A stretch of 64,000 nucleotides of DNA, from the NCBI RefSeq assembly GCF_019059575.1, contig NW_024881595.1, positions 992,001-1,056,000 of the forward strand, in the 5' to 3' direction. This document shows, in pieces, positions 24,501-33,953 of the stretch (within the stretch, counting starts at the first letter, position 1; each line of letters begins with the position of its first letter). The notes beneath the pieces were generated by a model that saw nothing but the letters and a program-made list of their open reading frames with translations, was not told the DNA's origin and did no database searches. The position numbers were made by a program, and so were the translations under genes. This DNA is from Amphibalanus amphitrite (Eukaryota; Arthropoda; Thecostraca; Balanomorpha; Balanidae).

Positions 24501-27500
24501 TTGACCTTGGACTAGGTTTTGGCTAAAATCGGTGCTCGTCGCTGGAAAAGTCGCTGGTGACGTAGCATTTTTCAAGTTCCCCGTTCTTTGACCTTGAATT
24601 TGACCTTGAAGTTTGACCTTGATGAAAATGGTTTTCGATGTGCGGCTAGAACTTTGCACGCGCTACATTTTGGTGCCAAAATTTTGAAGATCGGACAATA
24701 TTTAGTGGCACTTTTTCAGTTCCCCGTCCTTTGACCTTGAATTTGACCTTGAAGTTTGACCTTGATGAAAATGGTTTTCGATGTGCGGCTAGAACTTTGC
24801 ACGCGCTACATTTTGGTGCCAAAATTTTGAAAATCGGGCAATATTTAGTGGCACTTTTTCAGTTCCCCGTCCTTTGACCTTGAATTTGACCTTGAAGTTT
24901 GACCTTGATGAAAATGTTTTTCGATGTGCGGCTAGAACTTTGCACGCGCTACATTTTGGTGCCAAAATTGTGAAAATCGGACAATATCTAGTGGCACTTT
25001 TTCAGTTCCCCGTCCTTTGACCTTGAATTTGACCTTGAAGTTTGACCTTGATGAAAATGGTTTTCGATGTGCGGCTAGAACTTTGCACGCGCTACATTTT
25101 GGTGCCAAAATTTTGAAAATCGGACAATATTTAGTGGCACTTTTTCAGTTCCCCGTCCTTTGACCTTGAATTTGACCTTGAAGTTTGACCTTGATGAAAA
25201 TGGTTTTCGATGTGCGGCTAGAACTTTGCACGCGCTACATTTTGGTGCCAAAATTTTGAAAATCGGACAATATCTAGTGGCACTTTTTCAGTTCCCCGTC
25301 CTTTGACCTTGAATTTGACCTTGAAGTTTGACCTTGATGAAAATGGTTTTCGATATGCGGCTAGAACTTTGCACGCGCTACATTTTGGTGCCAAAATTTT
25401 GAAAATCGGGCAATATCTAGTGGCACTTTTTCAGTTCCCCGTCCTTTGACCTTGAATTTGACCTTGAAGTTTGACCTTGATGAAAATGGTTTTCGATGTG
25501 CGGCTAGAACTTTGCACGCGCTACATTTTGGTGCCAAAATTTTGAAAATCGGACAATATCTAGTGGCACTTTTTCAGTTCCCCGTCCTTTGACCTTGAAT
25601 TTGACCTTGAAGTTTGACCTTGATGAAAATGGTTTTCGATGTGCGGCTAGAACTTTGCACGCGCTACATTTTGGTGCCAAAATTTTGAAAATCGGACAAT
25701 ATTTAGTGGCACTTTTTCAGTTCCCCGTCCTTTGACCTTGAATTTGACCTTGAAGGTCAAGGTTTAGGGGTGAATGGGTTCGATTTTCGTGATCCTCATG
25801 GTCCAATTGACCTTGGACGAGGTTTTGGCTAAAATCGGTGCTCGTCGCTGGAAAAGTCGCTGGCGACGTCGCCAACTTCACGGACATGCGGGGATCGGCC
25901 GACGCGGGAAACGTTTCAGTCACAGATTGTGTTTGCACCCTAATAATTCAATTTTTACCAGTTGGTTTTCGTATTTATTTGACCATTAGTTTGCCTGTAC
26001 ATTTTTAAGCCTTCACACAAAATTTGACACGAATCGATCATAATCAGCGGTAAGAAGCGCAGTGCAAAAATGGAACCGTCCGACGCCGGCACAGTCTACC
26101 ATTCAGGCGGCAACGGCCGACGCCGGCCGCCGCGCCGCTCCGGCAAGATGTTTGACTTTACACCGCTATTACTAGAAAAGTTGTGGACCGATTTACCTAT
26201 TGCTTGCACAGGAGGATTTGCAATTCAATTCTGGACAGATGCTGAAAGTTTGACGTTAATATAATAGTTATGGCGTGAGTTATTGGCGAAAAACAGGTGG
26301 GATTGGCGAAATCCGCCCCTTCCATCGCCCGTGCTACGTTGCACTACTTGTTGCTATATCATCCAAAGTTATAGTTGGCCACTCTAATTTTCTCAGCACG
26401 TATGCCTTACGTGTGGTGGAAGATAATGTCCGAATTTGAGCAAAATCGAAGGGTACCCATTTTTCACAAATTAGATTTTAAGAAATTAATTCAAAATAAA
26501 ATAAATTCAAAATCACCAAAAAATGTTAAAATTACCAAATTTAACTAGCATAACTCCTCGTGTTCACGTTACCGTTTGATTGAAATTAATAGCTTCAAAA
26601 ATGTTGAAGCTATAGATCTTTCAAGATTGCAATACACGTCCAATTCTGCTAAAAAAGCAGAAGTTTAGCGGCTTGTATCTCTGTAGCCCGAGGGCATATG
26701 ACAAAATCCTTTGACCCTCAGAGGTTTCACCCAATAGCCAACAAGTCAGACTTGTGACAGCTCAAGAAAAAAGTGAGCTCGCTCAGCTCAACTCCGTTTT
26801 ATCCGCTCCCGCTCAGCTCCCGCTCAGTTTAACACGGCTCAGCTCAGCTCACGCTCCGCTCAAACCGGCTGTGCTCCGCTCACGCTCAGCTCAGCTCAGC
26901 TCAGTTTCCGCTCAGCTCAGCTCAGCTCAGTTTCCGCTCAGCTCAGCTCAGCTCAGTTTCCGCTCAGCTCAGCTCAGCTCAGCTTCCGCTCAGCTCAGCT
27001 CAGCTCAGTTTCCGCTCAGCTCAGCTCAGCTCAGTTTCCGCTCAGCTCAGTTTCCGCTCAGCTCAGCTCAGTTTCCGCTCAGCTCAGCTCAGTTTCCGCT
27101 CAATTCAGCTTAGCTCAGTTTCCGCTCAGTTAAATTCACGCTTAGATCGCTCAGTCGTTCTTTTTAAATCGGACATGCTTAACCCTCGCCCGTATAGGGG
27201 GGGGGGGGGTCGAACGGACCCCCCTCTGTTTTTCGCGAATAACTCGCGTAAAAAGCGGCCGATCGCGACGAAACTTTCAGTACCCTCGCGATAATCAATT
27301 TTACACCTATCCTGAAAATTTCATGACCCTGACCCTAATGACCTTTGACCTGTGACCTACTTTTCGAGACCATGTTTGGCCGGAATCGCGATTCGGCGTA
27401 TGTCGGCTCGCATTAGCCGCGCGTTAGCAGTCTTTTTGTGGTTTCAAGTGTTCAAACATGGCATATGATGTTGCTCCCATGCATTAGGGTGGGTGTCAAG

Positions 27501-30500
27501 GTCACCGGAAGGTCAGGTCAGGTCATTGACCTTTGATGACCTCGGTTCACTTTTTCGAGTTTTACATGTTTCTAGGCTAGTTTTTGGAGCTGAATTCGAA
27601 TTTAGCAACCATTTGAACATTTACGAAGCAGTTTTGGTGCCTTCGTAACATGTTACGAAGCTGTCAGAGGCTACTACGAATACCCGGCAAAATCCTTACT
27701 GGTTGACCTGACCTGACCCGACCTGGCCTCAATGCATAAAGACATCATCAGTGATCATAACTAACATGATATTCGTGATCAGCACCCCGAAAAACCCCAT
27801 AGCAGCCACGTTTTACGACGTTCTAACAGGTCCCGATTTTCCCGACTTTTGGGTCATTGACCTGACCTGGAAGGTCAACCGATAACCTAGGACCTTAAAA
27901 TTGGGTATCATCGGCTTCCTCTCGTCGCGGGCAGCACGCTCGTTTTTTCCGCGAAGCTCTAGCTCGATCAGGGACGAAACGGCAAGGGGGGTCCAACGGA
28001 CCCCCGCACACAGCCGCTATCTGGGTTCAGAAGTGGCCAATACCCTAATTTTCGACAAATTTTAAAGCGTGATTTTCTCACATTTTCTGGTCGTAAATTG
28101 ATCAGACTGTATAAAATATCACCCAGAAAAAAATATTACTCATTCTGGCACAGATTGGTGGGCTCCCAAAGTACACCGTTTTGTTTTGCTCCGTGAGACC
28201 GAACTTGTGCTGCGATTTTCACGTAAATGTTGACGAGTCTCCTGTCATATTCTTTGCTTGAACATGCGTAAGTAAGGTATCAGTTGAAAGGGGAAAATGT
28301 GCGGAATCCATTGGTACCAAAAGTGCATCTAAAAAACTTCCCACCCAGTTATTGTAAGCTAATTGTTGCACACTTGCACAAAGCAGAAGGGCTTGAGGAT
28401 TTCAATATTTACATAGGCCTACCAAAAAACGCACAGCGTGCTTCACATCGAGACAACGTCCATAACATATACCGTACAATTGTGATTCATTTGCTGAAAA
28501 AATTAGGTCGGCATCACACTGCCGGCAAAAGTTATTGCAGTTTTAGTGACGCTAGGTCGCCGCCCGGCCGACCCCGATCAGGTCGGCCGGGCGGCGGCCG
28601 TGCAGCTGACGTCCGTACGGTTCGGCAGCTGACCAATCAGCTGCGAGAGAGGAGCGCGGTCCGTCTAATCGCTCCCGGTAGTTGCTTGTGCTGAGGGGTG
28701 CTCGACGCTCGTGTCGACTGCATTTGCTGGTTATGGATTGTCGATTGACTTGTGGGTATACTTTCTGGTGACCAATAAATGTACGTCGTCTTAACTGAAT
28801 GTAGTCTGATCAAATTCAATAAAGCAAAAAGACATCCAGCCAACAGAACATCGTAAGAATGTCCGATATGGTTGATAACATTCAGAGTTTTGGGGAGCAG
28901 CCATCGACCAGAATGAGCCTTATTGGCTTTTGTATGTAACATTTGCATTGCTTTTGGAAAGTTTCAGTCAGATATCTTCAGAAATGGCAATGTTATCGGC
29001 TTTTGCATTTTACCGTAGTCGGTTAATCACAATTTTCGATATTGCAAAGGCAATTTCAGTACGTTCTTGACATCGAAAACCAAAACGAATAGCATCATCG
29101 TGTTCCAGAGCTCAAATTGCATCCGATGCACATCTTTTTTGTTGAGAATGTTCAACTTCAAAATTTGGCCTTTCTGACCTCGCCGTGACCTGACCTTCAT
29201 TTGTCGAATGGAAATAGTTTCGAATCGGACGACCCAGATGACATCTTTTGAGATGCTTTTGCCGAAATGGACCATTAAAAATGTGTCGCATGACCTTAAA
29301 AATGTATACATTTCCTTCCATGACCTTTTCCATGACCTTTTGTGACCTATGACCTTTCCATGACCTTTTGTGACAAAGCTAGGTTTCGTTTGTCAGCTAT
29401 TCCTATCAGAAGCCGTTTGAACTTTTAGTATTGAACGAGTAGTTTCGAAGACAGCAGGGAAGCTATGCAGAATCCCCTCCCGAGTCACCCACGTTATGGG
29501 ATATAACCGTCATCCGCGGATTACAAGCAAAACTATTTTTTACGGCAATGATGTATCAGCATGGATGCTCATACGTTCCCATATGTGACCTTACGGTTGA
29601 CTTCACATACAATAAAAATTACTTGGCAAAATGTCAACTGGTTAACGAGTTATCGCATTTTGGCCACTTCCGAACTCAAATAGCGGCTGTGTGCCCCGCC
29701 CCCTTATACGTTCGCGGCTGGAAAAACACCAATACGGGCGAGGGTTAAAAAACAGACCAACTCTTGGCGCATAAGTAAGTCTCCTCTAACAAGGAGCGAG
29801 GCAACTTACACAATGGGCAAAAGAGATAAGCTCATTAAGACCTTGAGACTTTGCGAGTCGTGCGTCTACTTGGACTCAGACTATAGTTACATGAAATGGA
29901 CTGTTCTTGGCAGTGTTATCACATGTTATCAGAGTGTGCACCCGCGATGTTAACATAACATATAAGTTCAAAATATACGAACGAAAAAAGTCTGGACGAA
30001 AAAGTTTACAGACGAAAAAATGTACAGACGAAAAAATGCCAGACGAAGAAAAGTCGGACGAAAATCTGCTAGACGAAAAAAAACGCCATGGAATCATCTC
30101 AACTAGGCGGTGTTTCACGGCCGAGAGCAGCACGCCCACGCCGCCATCCGCTCTTGGCACCCTGCCAGGAGCTGACGTTACATTTTGGGGTAGTGTTGGA
30201 ACTTGGAGATAAGAGTTTGTTTATATCTCCATGGAAACCCCATTTGACACGTGTGATAGCAGCGTGCTGTTATCAGTGAAACCTTGAGTGAAACCAAACA
30301 CCACCCTGATCTCAACCAAGGCAATGTCAACACAATTAGAATTCATAGTCGGCGTGTGAATAAGGGAGCTTTTCCCATATTATGGACATCAGAAGGTGAG
30401 AGTTCCAGTTAGCGCCTCTGCCCCACCCCACTTTCAATAGGATATGGTTGCTTAGCCCACATTCAACCAACGAAGAGGAACATTTGCTAATTCCTAATTG

Positions 30501-32686
30501 TAAATATTTTATGCAGAGGTAAGAACCCTTATCGATAAAATCAATTTAAATAACTGCTTAAATAACAAAGTGAAGAATGCTGAATTGTACATTGCGGAGC
30601 AGAGTGTCAAGGCGAAGCATCAAAGCCTGACAGTAGGTATTCATCTTGCAGTCAGACTTGAAACTTGAGACTGGCTGTATTAGCCTGTAAATTGGCCAAG
30701 ACCCTGGTCTTCCAATTTCCATGCAACATGGATGAAATAAATTAAGCTTGATTAGTGATTAATATTGATTTCTTTAGAGTTTTGATATTTTTAAGTGCGA
30801 TCACGAAGGCAGTGTAATTGCTCACTCCATAGCTAGCTCATAGCTGAAGCATCAAATCCTGAGTTAATTTCCAAGCATGAACTGAAAAGAATTAGAACTG
30901 GATCAGCTCAGCTCAGCTAAATCAGCTCAGCTCAATCAGCTCAGCTCAGCTCAGCTCAGCTCAGCTCAATCAGCTCAGCTCAGCTCAGCTCAATCAGCTC
31001 AGCTCAGCTCAATCAGCTCAGCTCAGCTCAATCAGCTCAGCTCAGCTCAGCTCAGCTCGCTCAGCTCAATCAGCTCAGCTCAGCTCGCTCAGCTCAGCTC
31101 AGCTCAGCTCAGCTCAAGCTCATTCAGCTCAGCTCAGCTCAAGCTCATTCAGCTCAGCTCAGACAGCAGCTCAGCTCAATGCATTACAGAGCCGGCTCAG
31201 CTCACAGCTCAACAATTTGGCAAAATGTTGAGCCGGCTCATGAGCTGAGCTGATTTTTGAGCCGGCTCAACTGAGCTGATCACAAGTCTGCAACAAGTAT
31301 ACCAAGTTTGAACAAAATCGCAGAGGTGGCCGATTTTGGCTGTCCCGGTTGACATGGAATGCCCCGAAAGTGTCTTATCTCTGTGAGTAATAACCAAGCA
31401 GATATTATTCTACTTAATCTTCCTCCATTCGGTATTCCACCCCATCTAACTGACGCTACTCACGCTCGTTCGATTTCAGTCACCACCATGTCGCCAGAGA
31501 TCGGCATTATTCACTACAGCGACATGCGTCAGATCTCGGTGGCCGACCTGCCCGGACTGATTGAGGGCGCCAGCAGGAACATCGGACTGGGACACAGCTT
31601 CCTACGGTACGGCGGCTGTTGCCTTTATCGGGGTTAGGGAGGGACGGACTAACTTTTTTACGATAACAAAAGCAAAAATAACGAGGATTGATTGATTGAT
31701 TGTTTTCGCTGTCTTCAGAAACATTTGATATTTCACATTTCGTCGTGGAGTTATCAAAACTGCGCCAACCCAAATATTTTATTTTCGATTTTGCTATACA
31801 TTTGTTTGTTAAATTTGTTATACGATTTTGTAGTGTACCGTCGTATAAGGAGTTTCGTGTGTTTATTGCTTTCTTGTCGGTCAATGGTCACAGATTAAAT
31901 GTTCATTTATGCATAACGGACCGAATGTTGTCGTTCCATTGCCGAACATATCCCGCCACTTGTCGCCTTGTTTCGCAGACATGTGGAGCGGACCCAGCTG
32001 CTGCTGTTTGTCGTCGACGTCAACGGCTTCCAGCTCAGTCCGGACAGGGTCAAACGGTCCGCCTTCGAGACCATCGCCATCCTCAATCGGGTACGAGAAA
32101 CAAACTAGTTGACATCCATTTACTTGTTTCTACCGATCTGCCGACCGATCCTACCGATTGAGGGACCGATAAAAAATAATTCGTAGACATAAGTGGTATT
32201 TTTATTTGACTGGCTAGTGAATGGAATGGTGAATGATCATTGCTCACATGCCTCTGCTCACATTTCTGACCACAGGAGATTGAGCTATACAAGCCGGAGC
32301 TGCTCGAGAAGCCGGCCATGCTGGTGGTGAACAAGATGGACTCGCCGGCGGCGGCAGAGACCTGGCCCGAGCTGAAGCGGCGCCTGGCCGAGGGACTGGA
32401 CGCGTCGGCCGCTCAGCTGCCGGCGGACCTCCGGCCCCGGCGGCCGGTTCAGTTCGACCACGTAGTGCCCATCTCGGCGCGCTGCGACCCCGAGTCTGTG
32501 GAGCGGGTCAAGGCCAAGGTGCGCGCCTGTCTGGACATTCACGCGGCGCCGCCTCCCGACCTGGAGGAGGTGCACCGGCGCATGCGCACTGGTGGTGTGG
32601 TGGCCCTCCATAACCGGACAGTGGACATGGAGCATGATAGAGGGCACCGCCGACGACAGCCGCGGAAACTACCGCAGCTGGCGTGA
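9386..32686 (+). CDS. GTPBP10: GTPBP10, Obg-family mitochondrial GTPase (six exons)
   Basis: Exons 9386-9515, 9731-9895, 10240-10458, 31480-31606, 31979-32090 and 32276-32686 join in phase into 1164 nt, 387 residues plus TGA, the same length I recall for human GTPBP10. Residues 7-135 form the glycine-rich Obg fold (FIDKL..., GGKGGDVW). The G domain has P-loop GFPNAGKS (147-154), switch TTMSP (173-177), DLPGLIEG (194-201) and NKMD (270-273), with SAR as G5. Known family role: GTP hydrolysis during assembly of the mitochondrial large ribosomal subunit. ATG 9386 is chosen because an in-frame TGA lies six bases upstream at 9380. Intron 3 is 21 kb and splits a Tyr-Pro-Phe run between the P-loop and the switch. 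A candidate poly(A) signal, AATAAA, lies far downstream at 33627. All splice sites are GT-AG. Confidence 0.93.
9731..9895 (+). CDS. GTPBP10: GTPBP10 exon 2
   Basis: Acceptor GTCGACAG ends at 9730, donor GTGGGT at 9896. Encodes [20 protein letters not shown] and the rest of the first Obg strand set. Confidence 0.9.
10240..10458 (+). CDS. GTPBP10: GTPBP10 exon 3 (P-loop)
   Basis: Acceptor CTCTCAG ends at 10239, donor GTGAGT at 10459. Encodes the end of the Obg fold, [18 protein letters not shown] and ARPKVASYP. Confidence 0.93.
10909..12097 (+). mobile_element. TTAA-flanked element, copy 1 (piggyBac/Kolobok-type MITE)
   Basis: 1189 bp between TTAA (10905-10908) and TTAA (12098-12101). The ends are inverted repeats CCCGCGCCCTGCTGGGGG and CCAGCAGGGCGCGGG. 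Just inside each end is a G-run/C-run hairpin around TGTTTGAACA. The left end carries a second CGCCCTGCTGGG about 30 bp in. The interior is non-coding and dense in AGGTCA/TGACCT. TTAA duplications and CCC-starting termini are typical of piggyBac, and Kolobok also uses TTAA; no transposase is present. A near-identical inverted copy lies at 36330-37530. Confidence 0.85.
12511..12600 (+). repeat. 51-bp imperfect direct repeat
   Basis: Two imperfect copies of AGCCCTCACG...TTGCCG(A/G)CTGGCCA(A/G)ATGCTACTTA start at 12511 and 12562, 51 bp apart. Confidence 0.6.
13140..13148. repeat. 9-bp target-site duplication, left
   Basis: GCGGGGATC immediately precedes the left terminus (ATGTCCGTGAAG) and recurs at 25888-25896 directly after the right terminus. 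Confidence 0.8.
13149..16567 (+). repeat. foldback left arm, 143-bp monomers
   Basis: Starts of GTGCCACTA at 13324, 13467 and 13610 give a 143-bp period; 14039 to 14344 is 305 bp (143 + 162). Five units hold the 162-bp insert, marked by CCCATTCACCCCTAAACC, the first being the terminus itself. Each monomer has three TCAAGGTCA motifs and ends in GGACGGGGAACTG. Confidence 0.9.
16568..16672. repeat. foldback centre (arm junction)
   Basis: The orientation of the monomers flips within 16561-16570, where GTCCGATC meets CTTTGACCTTG. About 100 bp of incomplete right-orientation monomer, with the local change GATTTTCGGCTAG for GATGTGCGGCTAG, act as the loop between arms. Confidence 0.75.
16673..25887 (-). 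repeat. foldback right arm, 143-bp monomers
   Basis: The same monomer in reverse orientation, about 9.2 kb, with nine 162-bp inserts (marker GGTTTAGGGGT near 16743, 17909, 18355, 19663, 20109, 21703, 23578, 24467 and 25763). The arm is about 5.8 kb longer than the left one. Confidence 0.9.
17400..20900 (-). repeat. 1754-bp higher-order repeat within the right arm
   Basis: Rare variants recur exactly 1754 bp apart: AGTGGCTGTTTTT at 17421 and 19175, and TGAAGATGCGAC at 17831 and 19585. 1754 equals ten 143-bp monomers plus two 162-bp inserts. The outer limits given are approximate. Confidence 0.75.
25888..25896. repeat. 9-bp target-site duplication, right
   Basis: GCGGGGATC follows the right terminus (CACGGACAT) and matches 13140-13148. 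Confidence 0.8.
25897..26753. other. intronic DNA, no gene seen
   Basis: A short GC-rich patch (26070-26160) begins an open frame of 64 codons that I do not recognise. The segment 26439-26465 is an inverted copy of 12256-12282 on the other side of the foldback element. Otherwise AT-rich. Confidence 0.4.
26754..27130 (+). repeat. (CAGCT)n satellite block
   Basis: Pentamer CAGCT/CTCAG repeats interrupted at fairly regular intervals by TTTCCG, giving groups of three or four pentamers. The open frame across it (SSAQL repeats) is a consequence of the repeat. Confidence 0.85.
27183..29744 (+). mobile_element. second TTAA-flanked element, composite
   Basis: It lies between TTAA (27179-27182) and TTAA (29745-29748). 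The inverted ends CCCTCGCCCGTAT and ATACGGGCGAGGG match over 13 bp. A G-run/C-run hairpin around TCGAACGGA lies inside the left end, and a similar one (GGGGGGTCCAACGGACCCCC) at 27986-28006. Nested within it, 28013-28049 (GCACACAGCCGCTAT...) and 29659-29693 are inverted repeats of each other, suggesting a second insertion or an internal inversion. The first 850 bp and the last 600 bp are rich in TGACCT. No transposase is recognised; the open frame 28284-28694 has no visible family features. Confidence 0.65.
28558..28596. repeat. GC-rich 16-bp perfect hairpin
   Basis: CGCCGCCCGGCCGACC (28558-28573) pairs with GGTCGGCCGGGCGGCG (28581-28596) across a 7-base loop. Confidence 0.75.
29749..30895. 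other. intronic DNA, no gene seen
   Basis: Contains the GACGAAAAA tandem repeat (29980-30085) and otherwise AT-rich unannotated sequence. Confidence 0.4.
29980..30085 (+). repeat. degenerate GACGAAAAA tandem repeat
   Basis: Six or seven variants of (C/A)(A/G)GACGAAAAA spaced 15-21 bp apart (GGACGAAAAAG, AGACGAAAAAAT and similar). Confidence 0.65.
30896..31265 (+). repeat. second (CAGCT)n satellite block
   Basis: CAGCT pentamers interrupted by CAAT, in the same orientation as the block at 26754-27130. They grade into GAGCCGGCTCA palindromes near 31190-31270. Confidence 0.85.
31480..31606 (+). CDS. GTPBP10: GTPBP10 exon 4 (DLPG)
   Basis: Acceptor GATTTCAG ends at 31479, donor GTACGG at 31607. 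Encodes [20 protein letters not shown] and [10 protein letters not shown]. Confidence 0.93.
31979..32090 (+). CDS. GTPBP10: GTPBP10 exon 5
   Basis: Acceptor TTTCGCAG ends at 31978, donor GTACGA at 32091. Encodes [20 protein letters not shown] and continues to ILNR. Confidence 0.92.
32276..32686 (+). CDS. GTPBP10: GTPBP10 exon 6 (NKMD, C-terminus)
   Basis: Acceptor GACCACAG ends at 32275. Encodes [20 protein letters not shown], the NKMD G4 motif, PISAR (G5 region) and a basic tail ending at TGA 32684-32686. Confidence 0.92.
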   Translation, partial: EIELYKPELLEKPAMLVVNKMDSPAAAETWPELKRRLAEGLDASAAQLPADLRPRRPVQFDHVVPISARCDPESVERVKAKVRACLDIHAAPPPDLEEVHRRMRTGGVVALHNRTVDMEHDRGHRRRQPRKLPQLA

Positions 32687-33817
32687 TTTTGTCAGTTAGC
32701 TGAGATGAGAGCTGTGTCGTATGTGGGCTGTTTTGTTTGGCGTGTCTGCTATGCATGAAGTTTTGATGATGACCTTATGAACAGTGAATAACATCGTGCT
32801 ATACACAGATGCATACCGCAGGTTGTTTTGCAAGCCCAGACCCATTCCCTCCGACGGGCAATACCGGGCGTCTGGAGAATATTGTCGAAGTTCAGTGTAG
32901 TCTGTCTTGGATTCCAACACTCTGCAGTACTATGGGGCAGACGGGCATTTTAATCATCGCCAGGATCTAGATAAGTGTATAAAGCTATTCAAGAAAGCAT
33001 CGTTAGACGTTGAACGTGCCCAAAGCTGTGCCTTAACTAATTCTTTTGATCCCTTCGGTGTCAAACCAATGACGATGGCCTCGGCAACAAAGGGACGGAG
33101 CACGAAGGCTGATAAAAACATGAAATCTACTGGACATGAATATTTATCTGTATTCCTAGAAACACTTGTCACAAAACTGCTGAAGATAACACAGCATTGG
33201 GTAATGGGTATCATATGGGCGACAGCTTGGAGATAGGTCGACAACTCGACACAGGAGGACCAGCCATTGTAGTTGGACATATCTTTCCACGCATTGTGAA
33301 AGGTGTGATGTTGAAAACCAATCAAAAACAGTAGTCTGAGGGCGTTATTGTCCCTATTTCCCCTTATCCTGTCCCCAACACCCCTTTCCAGTCCCCAAAG
33401 AATGAATGAAAAACCCAAAGTACATATATTATAATTTGATAGCTGTATACCTGGGAGGAATGTGTTCCAAACTCTAGTAGCGACTAGTGTTTGTCGTTTC
33501 AACCTTTAAACTAGAAATATTGAAAATTACGTTTACATCTTCCAACTTTTAATCAATAGCCAATCATTAAGAATTTATATTTCAAATTGTATGCACTTTT
33601 GTGTTGAATACCGTAAAAACAGCATAAATAAAATATGTTTCTAGTATAAATACCGACGTCACCAAAAACGTGGATGCCACTGAGCTGCCAGTTGCGGGAA
33701 ATCTTGCGCAGCCGCCACGCTGACGCAACTTGGTTTTGTTTTGGCTGGATTCTCTGCCGGTATTCTGTGTGCTTCTTGACTTATTTCAGAAAGTTAGGTC
33801 ACAGAATAACAGTTAAA
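32687..33817. other. GTPBP10-SSR3 intergenic region
   Basis: Probably the GTPBP10 3' untranslated region and the SSR3 promoter and 5' leader. AATAAA at 33627-33632 could serve GTPBP10. On the minus strand near 33390-33500 there is a short RVWNTFLPG-like run, weakly reminiscent of the C-terminus of non-LTR retrotransposon proteins. Confidence 0.45.
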
Positions 33818-33953
33818 ATGCCTGCCGCCAATACGGGTGCGAAGTTCAGTAACGAAGAAGAGCTTCTTCTGCAGGACTTCAGCCGTAATGTTTCGACCAA
33901 GTCATCAGCCCTCTTCTATGGAAATGCATTTATTGTTTCTGCTATTCCTATCT
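33818..33953 (+). CDS. SSR3: SSR3 exon 1
   Basis: ATG at 33818; donor GTAAGT at 33954 leaves one T, which joins GG of exon 2 to make Trp. Confidence 0.95.

Larger units (their letters stand above)
13149..25887. mobile_element. 12.7-kb foldback transposon made of tandem repeats
   Basis: The termini are perfect inverted repeats (ATGTCCGTGAAGTTGG... and ...CCAACTTCACGGACAT) and stay identical for well over 150 bp, flanked by the 9-bp direct repeat GCGGGGATC. The whole interior is tandem repeat: a left arm in + orientation (13149-16567), a spacer of about 100 bp, and a right arm in - orientation to 25887. The monomer is 143 bp; 14 units also carry a 162-bp insert resembling the terminal sequence. 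There is no unique core and no transposase, so it is non-autonomous. Long tandem-repeat inverted termini and a 9-bp duplication match Drosophila Foldback elements, which are linked to Mutator-type transposases. Short open frames recur with the repeat (for example 14091-14339, 18310-18558, 23534-23782) and are artefacts of it. Confidence 0.88.
10459..31479 (+). other. GTPBP10 intron 3, 21 kb, filled with repeats
   Basis: The donor GTGAGT at 10459 and acceptor GATTTCAG ending at 31479 restore the frame exactly (T + TC = Phe). Nothing inside is supported as a gene. In order it holds a TTAA-flanked element, a 12.7-kb foldback element, a CAGCT block, a second TTAA-flanked element and another CAGCT block. 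The other introns are about 0.2-0.4 kb, so insertion explains the size. Confidence 0.85.

Noticed and set aside
13149-25887. Regularly spaced repeats as a CRISPR-like array
   Set aside because: Monomers are contiguous 143-bp units with no unique spacers, the genome is eukaryotic, and the termini and 9-bp duplication identify a transposon.
14091-25938. Recurrent open frames of 60-96 codons (peptides rich in SSRTSK and LQGQIQGQ)
   Set aside because: They repeat with the 143/305-bp units in several frames on whichever strand reads CAAGGTCA, and have no start context or domain.
26754-27113. 119-codon open frame of Ser-Ala-Gln-Leu repeats
   Set aside because: It is the translation of the CAGCT pentamer satellite.
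28284-28694. 136-codon open frame as a transposase
   Set aside because: No catalytic residues or DNA-binding motif are visible, and its 3' part is a GC-rich hairpin.
32954-33502. 182-codon minus-strand frame as a non-LTR retrotransposon remnant
   Set aside because: Only a short RVWN.FLP-like run resembles such proteins; the rest shows no RT or endonuclease motif, so support is too thin.
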